Of a stretch of 64,000 bases of DNA, positions 14,466 through 28,169 are shown piece by piece. The notes under the pieces were generated by a model, which had not been told where the DNA came from, searched no databases, and saw only the letters and a program-made list of their open reading frames with translations. The position numbers and the translations under genes are program-made. This DNA comes from Perca fluviatilis. Its lineage: Eukaryota; Chordata; Actinopteri; Perciformes; Percidae. The stretch's first letter is position 1, and every line of letters begins with the position of its first letter. The stretch covers positions 7,671,136 to 7,735,135 of the forward strand of contig NC_053134.1 in NCBI RefSeq assembly GCF_010015445.1, in the 5' to 3' direction.

Positions 14466-14534
14466 CTGTCACCGGATTTGGACTAAACTAAAAGTGTGAA
14501 AGCAGCATCATCTCCAGGGTTACGGCTGGACTTA

Positions 14535-14759
<225 letters not shown>

Positions 14760-15589
14760 TCATACATGAGAATAGATTTTACCAACATAATGTGATGAAG
14801 AATAGGGTAAATAAAAATGACAGGAATAGAAATTCATTGAAGATAATGACATTGTGTAGTACGCTGAGGAACGATCTAGTCATTATAACAAAGTCCTACG
14901 CATTACTCTCAGAGTACAAATTCATTTTCTTCTGTACTCCTTTGTCATGGGAGTACTCGCAACACTCATTCCTTCAATCGCTCACTCTCTGATTCACCGT
15001 ACATTTAGTCATACACATATGCCCACACAATGCTTAGTGAGTGAGAAAAGCTGCCTTGAAATGTTATGCGCATTATACTTCTCTCAGTAAATAACTTAGG
15101 AGTCTGAGCTCTTATTCTATCCTCGTTTTATCTTAGCTCTTATTTCTCAGTTTTTCTTCCAGTTTTCTTACGCAAGAGTCATGGGGAAACTACAATATCT
15201 GTGTCAGTGTGAGTTTGCAAAATGTCAAATGAATCTGGGAAGCATTTTTAGGCCTTGTGACCTACCTGAAGTTAGAAATGTGATTGTGGGCTAGTAGGAC
15301 AGTCAGATGCATTAGGGATAATCATAGACTGGGGATACTTTAGATTGTTTTAAGAACCTTTATCATTGTTTCTATAATGAGTGATGAAATGTGAAAAGTC
15401 AGAAGATCAACCAGGTCATAAACAAACCAACAGTTTTGCGATTGAATCAGAGTTAGTAATGCAGCATGCTCTTATTTTGACAGAGTGAGGTATTTTTGTC
15501 GAGCCAACGTCATTTGACGCGGAAGCTACAGCAGCATTTGCTTGGAACATTGAAGTTACCATTTTTTACACTGATCGAAGAAATACTGC

Positions 15590-15905
15590 GATTATAGGAA
15601 TAGCTCAACATTCCCTTTCAGGTGGACAGTTCGATGAGAAGATCAATTACACTCATGTCTGTTAAATCCATCTAGCAGCTGGTTAGCTTAGCAAAACGTG
15701 GGCAGCTAGCATAACAACCTGTAAAATGGCAAAATGTCATTTTCTTCACGGCGCACGAGACAAAACGTGCTTTAGAGCTTTAGAGGTGCTGGTAGTCGGA
15801 TTTTGTTAACTTTATGCCAGGCCAGCCGTTTGCCCCTGTTTCCAGTCTTTGTGCTAAGCTAAGCTTACCTTCTCCTGGCTCCAGCTTAACATCTAATGGA
15901 CAGAA
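15590..15905 (+). repeat. Interspersed repeat (GCTAAGCTAAGC family), partial
   Basis: Ordered blocks ggttagcttagcaaaa, gctttagaggtgctggt, gccagccgtttgcccctgt, tgctaagctaagct and ctcctggctccagctt match the copy at 47530-47994. The ends are decayed here. Confidence 0.65.
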
Positions 15906-16000
15906 AAATAGATTGGAAAAATTGGAAATGTGGGCAATGATTCAGAGGTCTGGAACCAGGCTACCACGTTCCCAGATGTTATCAAAAACATAAGCATGAC

Positions 16001-16295
16001 GGCCAAAAATATGAACTAGAAGGGCACTCTTTGAGTGCCCTTCTAGTTCATATTTTTTCATATTTTTGGCCAATGTCCGCCAAGGCCATGGCCTATCTTG
16101 CAATATTAACGAAAGTGAAAAATAATTTGTATAGCTGCCCTGTGATTTGGATCCGATCCAAAATTGAATGTGTTCTTCCTTTGCCAATGCTACACCATTC
16201 CACCAAGTTTCATGAAAATTGGGCCAGTAGTTTTTCCGACAAACAAGACAAACAAACCAAACTGCAAACATTAACTCCTTGGCGGAGGTAATAAT
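16001..16295 (+). repeat. Repeat copy headed by a perfect 21-bp hairpin
   Basis: The arms 16009-16029 and 16033-16053 are perfectly complementary around a 3-nt ttt loop. The outer 14 bases, 16001-16014 (ggccaaaaatatga), also pair with 16058-16071. The following sequence (ccaccaagtttcatgaaaat at 16199, ctccttggcggaggtaat to 16292) looks like an interspersed repeat that ends with the short inverted pair ctcc/ggag. I infer an inverted duplication of the repeat's end. Confidence 0.6.
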
Positions 16296-17796
16296 TACAT
16301 CCAAATTGAAATAAGCTGCAATGATGCTTTAGTTACAATGTAGGGACAAAAATATTTTTAACACTTTCACACATTAGGGCTTGCATAATGGTCGAGAATA
16401 GGCAGAGTGTGCGTAATTGAGGAGGCATAAATCAAAAAGTTGCTTTAGAAAAGCCTAACTTCAATTAAGTCATGATGGAGGACAGCTTGTAATATTTTTC
16501 CCAACATCTCGCACAAAAAAACCTTATAACCGAACAGATCTCTGTTAAAAGTACACAGGCCACAGACATTAGGTAAACCTTTATTTAAGGCAGAGAATAG
16601 AGAATATGTTGTGCTTTTTCACTTTGATGAATATTGTCAATTGCTTTTGGTATGAACCCATTTCAAGCCGTGAATTTCAAAGTCTGAAATCCCAAACTTG
16701 TGTACTACTGAGGCAGATATTCAGCACTGACATTTAGAGAGTCATAATTCTCAGATTCAGGATTTTGGCAGATTCACAGCAGTTTATCGATGAGGTCATT
16801 AGTGATGCATTTAAGAATAACGATATTGCTCTGAGAGGGAAAATACTGCTGTGTTAGGCTGCAGTGTCGATTTCTCAGAAAAATGAATACCTGCATTAAT
16901 CTAATAATTTACTTGGTTTATTGGAACGCTGGAGGTTTGAGGCTTATAGGAGAACACGGACACTGAGTTCAGACAGAAAACACCACAGCCTGCATCTTGG
17001 GAGTTAATGCATTTTCTTACTGCATCCATGAGTAATATGTGTATAAAACAATATATGTGAAAGTCTGAAGCTGTAAGCTGCAGTGCTCACAGTAAACACA
17101 TCGCAGCACAACACACATCCTCTCTTTGATCTTGTTTGATTGTTTGTTCCCAAAAATACCCAGTCTGAGGAATGCTGGCCTGTCTTGAAACCTCATTGCT
17201 TAGACAGAATGACACGGTAAGAGTGCGCTCCAAGGTTCTCCATCTGTCAGACTAAAGGCCCCTGACAGAGTTCACAGGCAGCCAGACGTAAACAGAGCAC
17301 GATGCTCACAGCACAGTTTGCACTCCGGCTCCAGGGAGCCTCACAGACTGTTATCTAGAAAGAATTAAATACATCAATATATGTACATGGGAATTCTACA
17401 ATACTGTTGAAGTGATTGAAGATGTGTGGCTGGGTAAGACTCCAGCAATGACATCTTAGACGAACATGATTAGGTATGCAATGAATCAGATGCAGCGGGG
17501 CAGCTCCTCAAGGGGCTTGGTGCAGAACAAAGAAATCATGATAAGACCTGCGACTGAGGAAGATGAGCCCTACAGCCAGTGCTACGGTTGTCATTGACTT
17601 TGGGGAACTAACATGGTTTGGTTGAGGTTATGGGGATGTTTCTAAAAAACCTATTATCTCAATCAGCTTCTTAATATGATTGCTGGGCTCCTACATGAAC
17701 TCAACATTTTCTGCAAAAGTTTTGGTGATTAAACATTACATATTGATGCCATTCTTGTTTTGTCTGAGCTCTTCTGACTGGTTCGAAAAGGGTTAA

Positions 17797-18110
17797 GTAA
17801 GGGTTAATGCCCGACGAGGTGTCCATTGTCAGGTATTAGTGGACGACGGCGAGGCGTGAACCGGTTGCCTCCGCCGAAGTGTTTTAGCGCCATCCTGTGG
17901 TGCGTGTGCGCCATCCTGTGGTGTTCGGAGGACGATTTGGAAATAATAAATCCACATTTCCTTTTTGATTTAATGTAGCGCATTAATATAGAACAGTAAA
18001 CAGTCAGTTTCACCGAACTCCTTTAGTAGGTGTCCTATATCACTTTTTAATGGACACCCTGCAGCCAATCAGAATCGAGTATTAACCCAGACCATGGTAT
18101 AATCACTAAT
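17797..18110. repeat. Interspersed repeat with gcgccatcctgtggtg duplication
   Basis: Two tandem copies of gcgccatcctgtggtg lie at about 17887-17922. The motif gtgtccattg near the left end is mirrored by taatggacaccc and aggtgtcc near 18025-18060. This suggests a non-autonomous TIR element, but exact ends are not resolved. No coding capacity. Confidence 0.4.
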
Positions 18111-18247
18111 AACAGTTTGGCAACATTTTAATCAAAATCTGATGACAGTAAGTTGGAGGGTTGTTTGTCTACCAAATGTGATCAAACCACATCCACATAG
18201 ATTAGCTGAGCTTCTGAGTGCTAAATACTCCAACAAATAATATCTAA

Positions 18248-18848
18248 TAGAGATGCACCGATTACAACCTTCTAGGCCGATTCTGATTTCCGATTTTCTT
18301 TGAGTTAGGCCAGCCGATACTGATTTTAGCCGATTCCGATTTAATTTTTTCTAACCACTTTACAGCACACACAAATATTTATTTTCTATCTTTTCTTTAA
18401 TAGAACATTTTGCACAGAACATAGAACATTTTTTGAACAGATAATGGATCACTATAAAATAGAACTATATAAATTACTCCTGGTGTGGGAAATTCACACA
18501 CATCTAAAGTGCAATGTTAGAACCATTTCCTTCTTTTCACATCCAACTAAAAAAATGTGATTTGGGTTTTTGGTGTCGTCCCTCCACGCCCTACTTTTTC
18601 CTTGCAGGTGTTGCATATTACAAACTTGTTATCTTCTGCACACACGCTGAAGAATTTCCAAACAGCTGACATGTTGCAGGTTAATTCACGAGGTTCCCTA
18701 ACTCGTGTAACTTATGTTGTCAGTTAATTGTAGCTTTGACCGGCATGAAATCGGCATATGTCAGACTGACCTGCCGGTCGCCGGTCATGGCCGAGCACGT
18801 GAAAACCGGCCAATTCCGGTCACCGGCCGGTCTATCGGTACATCTCTA
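18248..18848. mobile_element. hAT-like MITE with perfect 8-bp target duplication
   Basis: The ends tagagatgcaccgat and atcggtacatctcta are inverted repeats. The flanking octamer ATATCTAA is identical at 18240-18247 and 18849-18856. The interior has repeated ccgat and ccggtc words and no transposase. This is a common fish hAT MITE layout. Confidence 0.92.
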
Positions 18849-20014
18849 ATATCTAAGGCTGTTTGTTTTTTATTATTTAACTCTGATTGTTGCTTATTTA
18901 ATCATGAACATTTGATCTTATTGAGAAATGAAGCCAAGGTTTTACGGGCTTGAAATGAGAAAAACTGAATTTGTTATCATTTAGTCAGCAACAATCCTTA
19001 ACCTCAATCAGACCATAGAGGTAATAATTAAAGGCAACAATCATTACTTGCAGCTACACTGTGCAGCTTGCAGACTCTGTTTGCTATGCTGGTTTGGTAC
19101 TCTGTAGCATGTAGCTTGAAACATCAATTAGCCAAATTCATTCAGCACAGAAAACCTTTCCACTGCAGGTAGTCAGGTAGTCCCCATGATGCTACTCAGT
19201 GTGAGTTTACGCAGTGTGCTACTGGCCTGAATATTAAGAGGAAGTGAGATAAAGATTAAGAAGATCAAACAAAGAGGACTGAAATATGCATTTACGTTAC
19301 AAAACCCCAGGTACTCAGTGGGAAAACAATATACACTAACCACTAAACAGACAACAGAGAAACACTAAGTTCAAGAACTGACAATGCTCCCCGCGGTGTG
19401 CAGAGCTTGCTGAGCATAAACAGAACTCTATAACCACAACACGTCCACAAATAAAAGACAAAATCTAGTTTATTACTACAACAACATAACAGTCAGCCGC
19501 CATGCAAATGGTTAAACCGCCGCCGTCCCTCTGAGCTAAAAGCCAGCTAATAATCAAGCTTTCTTTGCCGTCATTAATTGTTCTTGTGACTTTGGTTCTG
19601 TCAGCAGGACAACATTTGCTCCAGTCTCCTTTGTTGTAATTATCTAAGCGAAACTCCTATGGGGTTCATGCTTCATCTCATTTGAATTAATCATAGGGGA
19701 CAGCTTAGTGTCTTCCTTTTCTCCCAGCAAAGTCCTTCCCTCTTGGAAGGACTCATTAAAGAGCAGAACTTTGTTCCCTTTTCCCTAAGAAAAAATGGCG
19801 AAACAGCACAGAGCAGTAACTCCCTGCTATAATAAAATGTCAACACTGTAAATTCTGTCATACAGAAGCTGCAGACCCTGTACTCTCGTCTTTCTCTACT
19901 ACATTAAAACAACCACATAAGAACTAATTTCTTCATGGGTCTAATCATTTTCATGTAACAAGATGAAAGTAACCTCTGACTCCACAAAAGCAAAACTTTA
20001 ACAAGACTAAGAGT

Positions 20015-21000
20015 CTCAGTGAGGCTGTACTTAAGCACAGCAGTGCTACTGTAAATGCTAATGCTAGCATGGCAACATGCTCATAGAGACAATGTTAGCA
20101 TGCTGATTTAGTTTAGAAGGTATAATTGTCACCATGTTCACTCTCCTATTCTAGCATGCTAACATTTGCTAATTAGCACTGATTGCAGCTGAGGCTGATG
20201 TAATTAGTTTTACAGGTATTTGGTTATAAAACCAAAGTATTGAACATTGAACATTTTGACCTGATGATGTCACTAGATGAAAAATCATATTGTCACCAAA
20301 GTAATCACAATTCATGGGGGAATATGAATGTGTGAACCAAATTTAAAATGTAATGTAAATGAATCCAATAACTGTTGAGATACAGTATCTCACAAAAGTG
20401 AGTACACCCCTCACATTTTAGTAAATATGGCATGGTTTTATGTCGGTTAGCCTAATAGCTGGTTTGATTTGCATTGAGAGATGATTTTATGGAAAGTACC
20501 CCATGCCAATCTCTAGGTATGGTGAAGGCTATGTGATGATGTGGGGCTATTTAATTCCAAAGGCCAAGGGAACTTTATCAGGATGCATAGTATCCTGGAT
20601 CCATGAAATAACTGGCTTTTAAAAATAAAAATCTGCCTGCCTCTATGGGAATTTAACATAGGGGTGTACTCACTTTTGTTGCCAGCGGTTTAGACATTAA
20701 TGGCTGTGTGTTGAGTTATTTTGAGGGGACAGCACATTTACACTGTTATACAAGCTGTACACTTAATACTTTACATTGTAGCAAAGTGTAATTTCTTCAG
20801 TGTTGTCCCATTAAAAAATATTATGAAATATTTACTAAAATGTGAAGGGTGTACTCACTTTTGTGAGATACTGTATTTTAATCAAAACCACAAATATCAA
20901 CTTCACGTTGGCAATCACCAGAGTTAGTAGGATACATCTTCTGGGGACCCATTTTATGCTAATCCACCTACATTTTGTGATATTTCAGTATCCAAACATG
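20015..21000 (+). repeat. GCATGCTAAC-family repeat, split by a Tc1-like element
   Basis: The left part (20015-20382) carries gtgaggctgtacttaag, ctagcatgctaacatttgct and gctgaggctgatgtaatta in the order seen at 25.7 kb. The right part (20876 to about 21000) carries accacaaatatcaacttcac and ctggggaccc, which continue the same family. The Tc1-like element at 20383-20873 separates the two. Confidence 0.65.
20383..20873. mobile_element. Tc1/mariner-like deletion derivative
   Basis: Inverted repeats of about 46 bases, 20383-20428 and 20828-20873, begin cagtatctcacaaaagtgag and differ at only one position. TA dinucleotides flank both ends (20381-20382, 20874-20875). The 491-bp copy keeps a scrap of transposase sequence (about 20505-20600, ggctatgtgatgatgtgggg) and an internal copy of the terminal word tgtactcacttttgt. 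Most of the transposase is deleted, so it cannot move by itself. Confidence 0.92.
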
Positions 21001-24000
21001 TAGCTTCCCTTAATTGCACTTTCTACGCCTCAACTGAATCTTTTTGACGTCAACTTTAATGTTTTCTCTTCTCAGTGTTAGAATATTGGGCCAGGTTAAT
21101 GTTTCTCTTTTTAAGTTAAAATTGCTTTTAAAACATACTTCACGTAGCAGTTTGTATTTTCTAGGTATCAATGTACTCCTACTCTGCCACAGGAACAACA
21201 AAGCACGATGTAATTATGTGCTCATAACGAGAAGCCACAGGGAACGTGGTTTGAGTTATTGTACTTAATGAACCATGTGTTAACTTTGACGGAGAGTGTT
21301 AAGTTTCTCTTGCAATATAAGCATAAAACCTAAAAGGATTTTTAAATCTCATTTTTAGTCCATTATTGCTACAGTATATAAGGCACCAATAATACCAATA
21401 TCACTAAAGACCATGCATTTCGCTGATTCTGTATGGTTTTATTTTCTTATCATATATTTTAAATATAATTTTATTTTATCTGTTTTTTATCTGTTTTATT
21501 TGAATAGTTTTCCATTATAGCATCTGACCAATTTGGGGCTGTATTTTATTCTTTGTGTTTTGTATGTTTGCAAAGATTTGGAATATAATAATATAGAAAA
21601 TAAAGGCTTGTATACTCTTTTCTGTCACCACTAGTTATTTGGAGCTACACTGTACCAGAGCTTCGTGATGATCAGAAATCCAGTCAGAGATCAGAGGAAA
21701 TGCCAGCTGCAAAACAAACACTCTAAAAGTGCACAAAAATGATCTACATGAATATTTATTCCTGTAGCCTTAATAATGAAAGTGCAATTGACTAACTTTT
21801 GAAACTAAAGACACTTGACCTATTTTGGTTTGTTTTTTAAAGCAGTTTTTGTGTCATAATAAAAGTTAAAGACATGCTAGCGTACATAATAAAACTGAAA
21901 AAAAGTATTTCAACAAAAGCTGCAGTTTTTTGATCCAATGTTACGATAAAAATGGCATACTTTATAGCCACTTGAAATTAATAGGGATGTAACCCCACTT
22001 TGAGCATGAGAGGTTTCTTTTTTTGTATAAGAAAAAAAATGGTTATCAATTTTAAACTGAACACATTCAACGCTGGCTTGCACTGTCCATGCACTATTCC
22101 ACGCACATAAGTGTTCGTGTGAAATGTGTGAAGATCACACCCATTTACATGTCAGATAGCAGACTTTAGGCCTTTAGGGTGTTAACGTAGGCATATTTAG
22201 AAAATTTGTAATGAAAAAAAAAATTCTGACTAGGTGTCTGAACTACTTACACGTATCAATTAATTGAACAGACGTGATTGTCAAGTGTTTCTAGAGCACA
22301 TTGCCCGTGACGAAAATAGTAAGCAAACAAGCCTGTAATTCAAGCAGACAAAGTGAGGTGAGCCAACTTCTTGTCAAATGTGAACCGAGATTATCACGGC
22401 GAGACAACTGTTGCGTTCCCTAATGGAGGACTGAGATGGACGATTGTTCCGCTATCCTCTGACACACTGTCACGGCCTATAGCTCCCCAGGGGCCGGACC
22501 GAGGACATTTAATCATCACTTGGTAATACGACCGACTCCGAGCTCTGCCTTTGGGGCACATTAGCAATTCCATGGCAACTATTAATCACAGTCAATTACA
22601 GGACATGTCATCTTCAACACATAACTACCAGATACTTTTACCAGTGCTGTTCAAAGTGGGAATAAATCACCAGTAGACATATTTAATATGGGACATGTGA
22701 AGGGAGGTCAGTGATAACGTAAGTGTTTGAATAGACATTGACAGATACAGTACAGTAGCTGCTTTTCAGACTGTAGATATGTGTATATATACAGTATGTC
22801 CTCAGCTTGGTGGTTGTATAATCCAAAGTCACAGTTTTATGGCCAGGATGCAATCATAGAGAGAGGGACCATCTGGAGTTCTGGGAGTTTACCCGCTGGG
22901 CCAGTCGACCTGTGAGCCGGCGGTGAGCCAAACAGGAATGAAACAAAAAGGTAAAAATATATCCAAATGTGTTTTTTCCTAGTCCTTTCTACCTGCAAAC
23001 AGGCTCCATAGAGGGAGGAGAGGGAGGGTTGGTCACGAGCGGACCACTGATCCATCTTCTATTTTATTGTTTTATACACTGAACTCATGGTAATGTGACA
23101 CCCTGCTTGTGTTCTGAATAAATCCCAGCTACATGGAAAAGCAGCAGGGCACCATCTGCAAAGGTTGGGCTGAAAAAAAACAACCTCTAAGAGAGAACAA
23201 AATAAAGTGCCATGCTACAAATGCTACACAATGATTCATTTATTCTGAAGCACCAGGCATCAGTGATGCACTAGCAGTTCCAGCAATTGGACTGCCTTGA
23301 ACCTCTTCTGAAAATATCATACTGTGCTCTCATACATGACCAAACAACAAAGCAAATATTAAAAGCAAAGACGAGATATAATGAAGGAACTTTTAACAAC
23401 AAATTACATCGTGGAGCAAGGAAAATGCTGAAAATATCAGCCATTAACTTTAAATGGTCAACACATAGATCTCAATTAATCAATCATTTCATTTTAACAC
23501 TGAATCTATTGACTATATTTAATGTTAAAGGGATTGCTCATAGAGACAACTCCATAGAGGTAGCATGAATCTCTGCATCTCTACAAAGCTTTTTAGCCTC
23601 TTTCAGCTAACCTTTTTCTTTTAAAAGCTCATTTTTGGTTTGATTTAGTCTCACATCTCTCCTCAACTCTGTTTCCAGCAGCAGCAGGTAACAGTTTTCA
23701 GTAAAAAAGCTCTGATAAACCAATTGTACGCTAACTAACCAGCACCACATAGTAGAAAGACAAACATTAGCAACAACGTTAGCAACTAGCTGGTGAATTG
23801 AAGCATTTAGCAGCTTAAGATATTTTTCCAAACAAAGGAAAGGTCCCATGCACCCTTTTTGCAAAAAGTTAAAAAGCCTTTATTCAGATGGTTATTTCAT
23901 TATAAAATTCTTAAAGCATAGGCACTGCTTGTATATGTTTAAATAGGGCTGGGTTACACACACACATAGCAGCACAAAGGGTGTTTTTCTTGGGAGTTGG

Positions 24001-24174
24001 TGGAGACCCAAACCGAGCTGAAAGTGGAGTGAATATTAAACTTACATTCATCAGGTGGCCTGAAACGTGACCTCAAATTAATGCTAATGTTGCTCCGTGT
24101 CAGCTGGATGTGTAAATAGGCAACTGTTTGATAGCATGTTATTCACAACTACTATATATTAGGCAATAACATTG

Positions 24175-24300
24175 AAGATTCAAGGATTTATTTGTCACAT
24201 ACTCCTAAATATGTGCGGTGAAATGTGGGGGTGGCATACTCTAGACTAGAGGATGTGCTAAAAGTGGCTAGTGTGCAATAATAATAAAACAAAAGTTAGA
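24175..24300. repeat. Possible LINE/SINE tail fragment
   Basis: tcaaggatttatttgtcaca followed by gcggtgaaatgtgggggtgg resembles an antisense 3' end of L2/CR1-type fish repeats. It is short and not coding. Confidence 0.3.
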
Positions 24301-24724
24301 ATAGAGTCTGCTTAGCAACTTTGACCACGTCTCAGCCCCGCCCCTAGTGGCCAAAAATCGATCAACGCAGCTTAAAATGTTTCTTTCTTAGTTGTCACGC
24401 TTTAACTTTATTGATGAACTGATTCAAACTTAGTTAATGTGCAGTTCCTTCCTAACCAGTCACAACACCACTAAGTGGATCTCCGGAGGCAGGAACACTT
24501 GAAGGCAGAAGCAGCCTAATAGCCATCTGTTTGACCCCAGGATCCTTCAACAGAACAGTGGGGCATAGAATAAATCATTGAACTGTTTAGTTTTGAATTA
24601 GAAATTAACTAAAAAATATTACATTTATTTCATATCTCCTTGAAATTTTGAGTATCAGGGTCAGCCAGGGTCAAACATTCAGAGTCTCCCCCCCGCCAAC
24701 GATATATATATTATATATATATTT

Positions 24725-24915
24725 TTTAAAGATTTTTTGGGGGCTTTTCCCTTTATTTCTAAGTGGATAGATATGAAAGGGGGATAGAGAGATGGGGGAT
24801 GACACGCAGCAAAGGGCAGCAGGTCAGATTCGAACCCTGTGCCGCTGCAGGACTCAGCCAACATGGGGCAAACGCTCTTACTGGGTGAGCTAGAGGTCGT
24901 CGCCCCCCCCCAGAC
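24725..24915 (-). repeat. tRNA-derived SINE
   Basis: On the minus strand it reads an A-box-like tagctcacccagtaagag, a B box gggttcgaatctgacc, then cctttgctgcgtgtcatc and an A-rich tail (aaataaagggaaaagc and on). The same module order occurs at 30845-31032. This is a Pol III SINE body, not a tRNA gene, because the tRNA fold after the B box is lost. Confidence 0.8.
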
Positions 24916-25689
24916 GATATTTTGACTAAATATACAGAATGAAGGTCCCATGATGCAAGATGCTGCAAATGTTAAGAAATCCCTGTTTAGGAAAGTCATG
25001 TGCTTGTCTCTGCACTGCTTCTGTATCATATCTGGTAGTACTGGTGCAGCAGCCATCACGAATCCTTCTTTCTGGCCATTACAGCCTCCCCCAGAAGCCC
25101 CCTGTCACCTGCAGCTGTCCACTCCTGGACTGATGACTGTGAAGAAGAGCAATAAACAAACACCATATATGCACAGTGCATCGGGGGGGGGAAAAAGCTG
25201 TGAAGGCTCATTTCCCCAGAAGTCCCAGAGATCCCCAGAAAAAGTCTGTTCATTAACAATTATGAAACTGTGGAAAATAACAATACTAACAATAACAAGA
25301 CCCTTCTTGATAATGACTTCTCTCAGTCTCAAGAGGCTTCTGAACCGTGGCTTCATTTTTACCTCATCATCTTAGTTTTGCCAGATATTTCCAGTCTGTG
25401 GAGATGGAGCAGGAGATTACACAAACTGACTCTGTCGTTCTATTGTCATCATCTTTCCTGCAACTCACAGGAGGGGACTTCTAAATGGATGCCACTTTAT
25501 TCTGTCTAATGGCTCTTTTAGGGACTTTAATGGCTCTTCTGTGAATATCTGCAGAAGCACTACTGCTGCAGTGTATAACAAATATCTTTCCAATGTGTGG
25601 TCTTGATTATCCAATTTATCAAATGTGCATGAATAGTACTGCACCACCATATTTCAGTTGAGGGCTTATTTTGATCCCTTTTTTAAATA

Positions 25690-26165
25690 TGCTTTACAGC
25701 ACATTAGCATGCTAACATTTGATAATTAGAACAAAACACAAAGTACAGCTGAGGCTGATGGGAATGTCATTGGTTCTGCAAGTATTTGGTCAAAGCGAAA
25801 TACATTTAGACCTGATAATGGCACTATTGGAAATGTCAGAGGAGGACCAAAGTTATTACAATTGATCCTGTGAGGAACATACATTTTTTTTATCCAACAA
25901 TTGTCGAGATATATCAGTCTGGACCAAAGTGGTGGACCATCTGACACTAAAAACCACTAATGTGAATGTCACGGTGGTGCTAAAGAAAAAGTCAGGAGGA
26001 TTATTAAAGTCATTAGGATGCATTATCAGGGAATAACACATATCTGTATCCAATTTCATGGCAATCCATCCAATAGTTGTCACGATATATCAGTCTGAAC
26101 CAAAGTGGTGGACCAACCGACAGACAAGACAGCCATTACCCTCACTACAGTCATGCTGCTTGGCT
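25690..26165 (+). repeat. GCATGCTAAC-family repeat, long copy
   Basis: Begins near ttagcatgctaacatttgat and continues with gctgaggctgatgggaat, caaagttattacaattgat and atttcatggcaatccatcca. It contains the duplicated words cagtctggaccaaagtggtg and cagtctgaaccaaagtggtg. It is the most complete copy of the family in this window and is non-coding. Confidence 0.75.
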
Positions 26166-26547
26166 AAAAAAGATTTAAGGCAACACCTGCAATAATACCT
26201 TGTAAACTACAGTATGTAAACTTCATGGGTAAAATAAGTAACAGCAAAGGTAAAATATTTGTACTGTCAAAGATAAAGACAGGTGAGAGATCAGAGAAAG
26301 TTAGAGCATGTTATATTAAGAAATTAAAGACTTAACTAGATATTTTTCAGGCACATTTATTATTCTACCAAACTACAGCCAATTCTTTCACCCACTCTTG
26401 TCTTTGGTCTCGTTGTCTGTGTTTTTCAAAATGAAAAAAATATATTGGCAGCATAATCATGGAGGGTCGAAATAGTCTAAATTATAGTCTGCAAAAGTCT
26501 GTTATAGAGAAAAACCAGCAAAAGAAGTCATAGTCAAGCCTCTATAC

Positions 26548-26943
26548 CAGGGATCTTCAACAGGGGGTCCGGGACCCCTAGGGGGTCCTCAGAGTCAATG
26601 CAGGGGAGCCTCCAAATATTGTAATCCAACATATTATTAGCAAATATAAATCCCCACTGATGATAGGCTCACTGGCCTATAGTCAAGGTAGTCACTAATG
26701 CCATGCCACATGTACGTATGTTTAACATTAAAAGATGATTTCTAAAACCATGGCAACAATTATTAGGCTATTTGAATAGCTTAGTATTTAAAAAAATGTA
26801 TGTATAAAGGCTTTAGGCTGCCCTACATGTTATTGTAGGTCTAATTTAAACTTAATTTTATAAAATATATGTAATAGGGGGTCCTTGCTCCATCTCTCTT
26901 ATAGTTAAGGGGTCCTTGGCTTAAAAAACATTGAAGACCCCTG
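26548..26943. mobile_element. hAT-like MITE with perfect 8-bp target duplication
   Basis: The ends cagggatcttcaac and cattgaagacccctg are imperfect inverted repeats. The subterminal ggggtcc words are also inverted. The octamer CTCTATAC flanks both sides (26540-26547 and 26944-26951). The 396-bp interior is AT-rich and non-coding. Confidence 0.9.
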
Positions 26944-28169
26944 CTCTATACACTATATACACAGTTTGTCTCTTTAAAATAAAAGGACTAAAGGACTAAA
27001 AAAAGCCATAATAATCACAGAAGATGGAAGTGCCTTCTTGTAACAAAAGAATGACGAGTGAATGGTAAATTGGCTGTGAATAAAGCCAGAGAATAATACC
27101 CTTCCTAATGACAGGAGTTCAGTCCAAATACCAACAGCTATTAGGCCCTTTTGTGAAGTCCCCTTTCATCAAAGCACTGCTGCAAACAGCTGCCTATATT
27201 TGCCTCTAAACAGCTGCCCTGTCTTTTTTTTTTTTTTTCCAGAAACAGTGAGGTGAGAACTAAGAGCAGCCTGTTCAATTCACCGCCTTATTACCCCAAA
27301 ACTTCCATTAGCCTTCTGGGCTCTCTCCAAAACACTCAATTAGTGAGTGTGCATTATCTCTCAGCAGCACTGCTGTGAAGTCTATGGTGTAATGTCCGTA
27401 GTCTTATTGCAGCAGGACTTGAGTGTAAAGTGGATGTTAAACTCGGACAACTTCAGCTTGTCCCTTAGCCACTAAAGTCACTAGTAGTCGAGGAGCTAAG
27501 AGAGGCAGGCTCGAATATCATCCGCTCTCACATGTCAGGCTGATGGGTAATTATTAATGAAGAACATCTGCCTGTGGGTGTTGTACCTCTCCGGAGAGGT
27601 GCCGCACACTCGAACGCTCACACACATGCCGGTGCAGTCGTGTGCACTCATCAGCCTCGCTGGATATGCGATACATTCAATAGACTTTGATTAGAATCCA
27701 ACCCTTGGGCTGCGCGACAACATAGCAACGGCATGATCAAATGACAACGTTGATTGGAGACGTAAACAGAGACCGCTGACCTTAAACATGAACAAAGTAA
27801 TCAGCGCTTGACAAGTCTGTGGTTATTACCGTCAAGAGTCCTCGGTTAATGTTTGTGTCCTTGTGGAACGAACCTCTCAAGAACATGACAAGAAGAACGG
27901 TTTACATTTTAAAATTGATCCCGTGTTTGATGTTGTATAATCAGGGCTTTAAAATGGAGTACACAGTTGTTTGGGCGTGATGGGTCATTCTTTAAGTGTG
28001 TCGTTGGCTCTCCTTCGTTTTCCCCATTTGCTGCTGCCGGCCAAGTCACCATGTGATGCATTCTCAGTTGGCAACTAAACTGCTTAGATCTTTATCCACC
28101 GTCCGTCCTTGTTTTTGCTTTGTGTTTTGGGAATTGTACATCAGCCTTTAGAAATTTTGTCAATGGATT

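Noticed and set aside
24950..25375. 141-codon frame on the plus strand
   Set aside because: No domain is recognisable, composition is irregular and overlapping frames exist on the other strand. It is likely chance.
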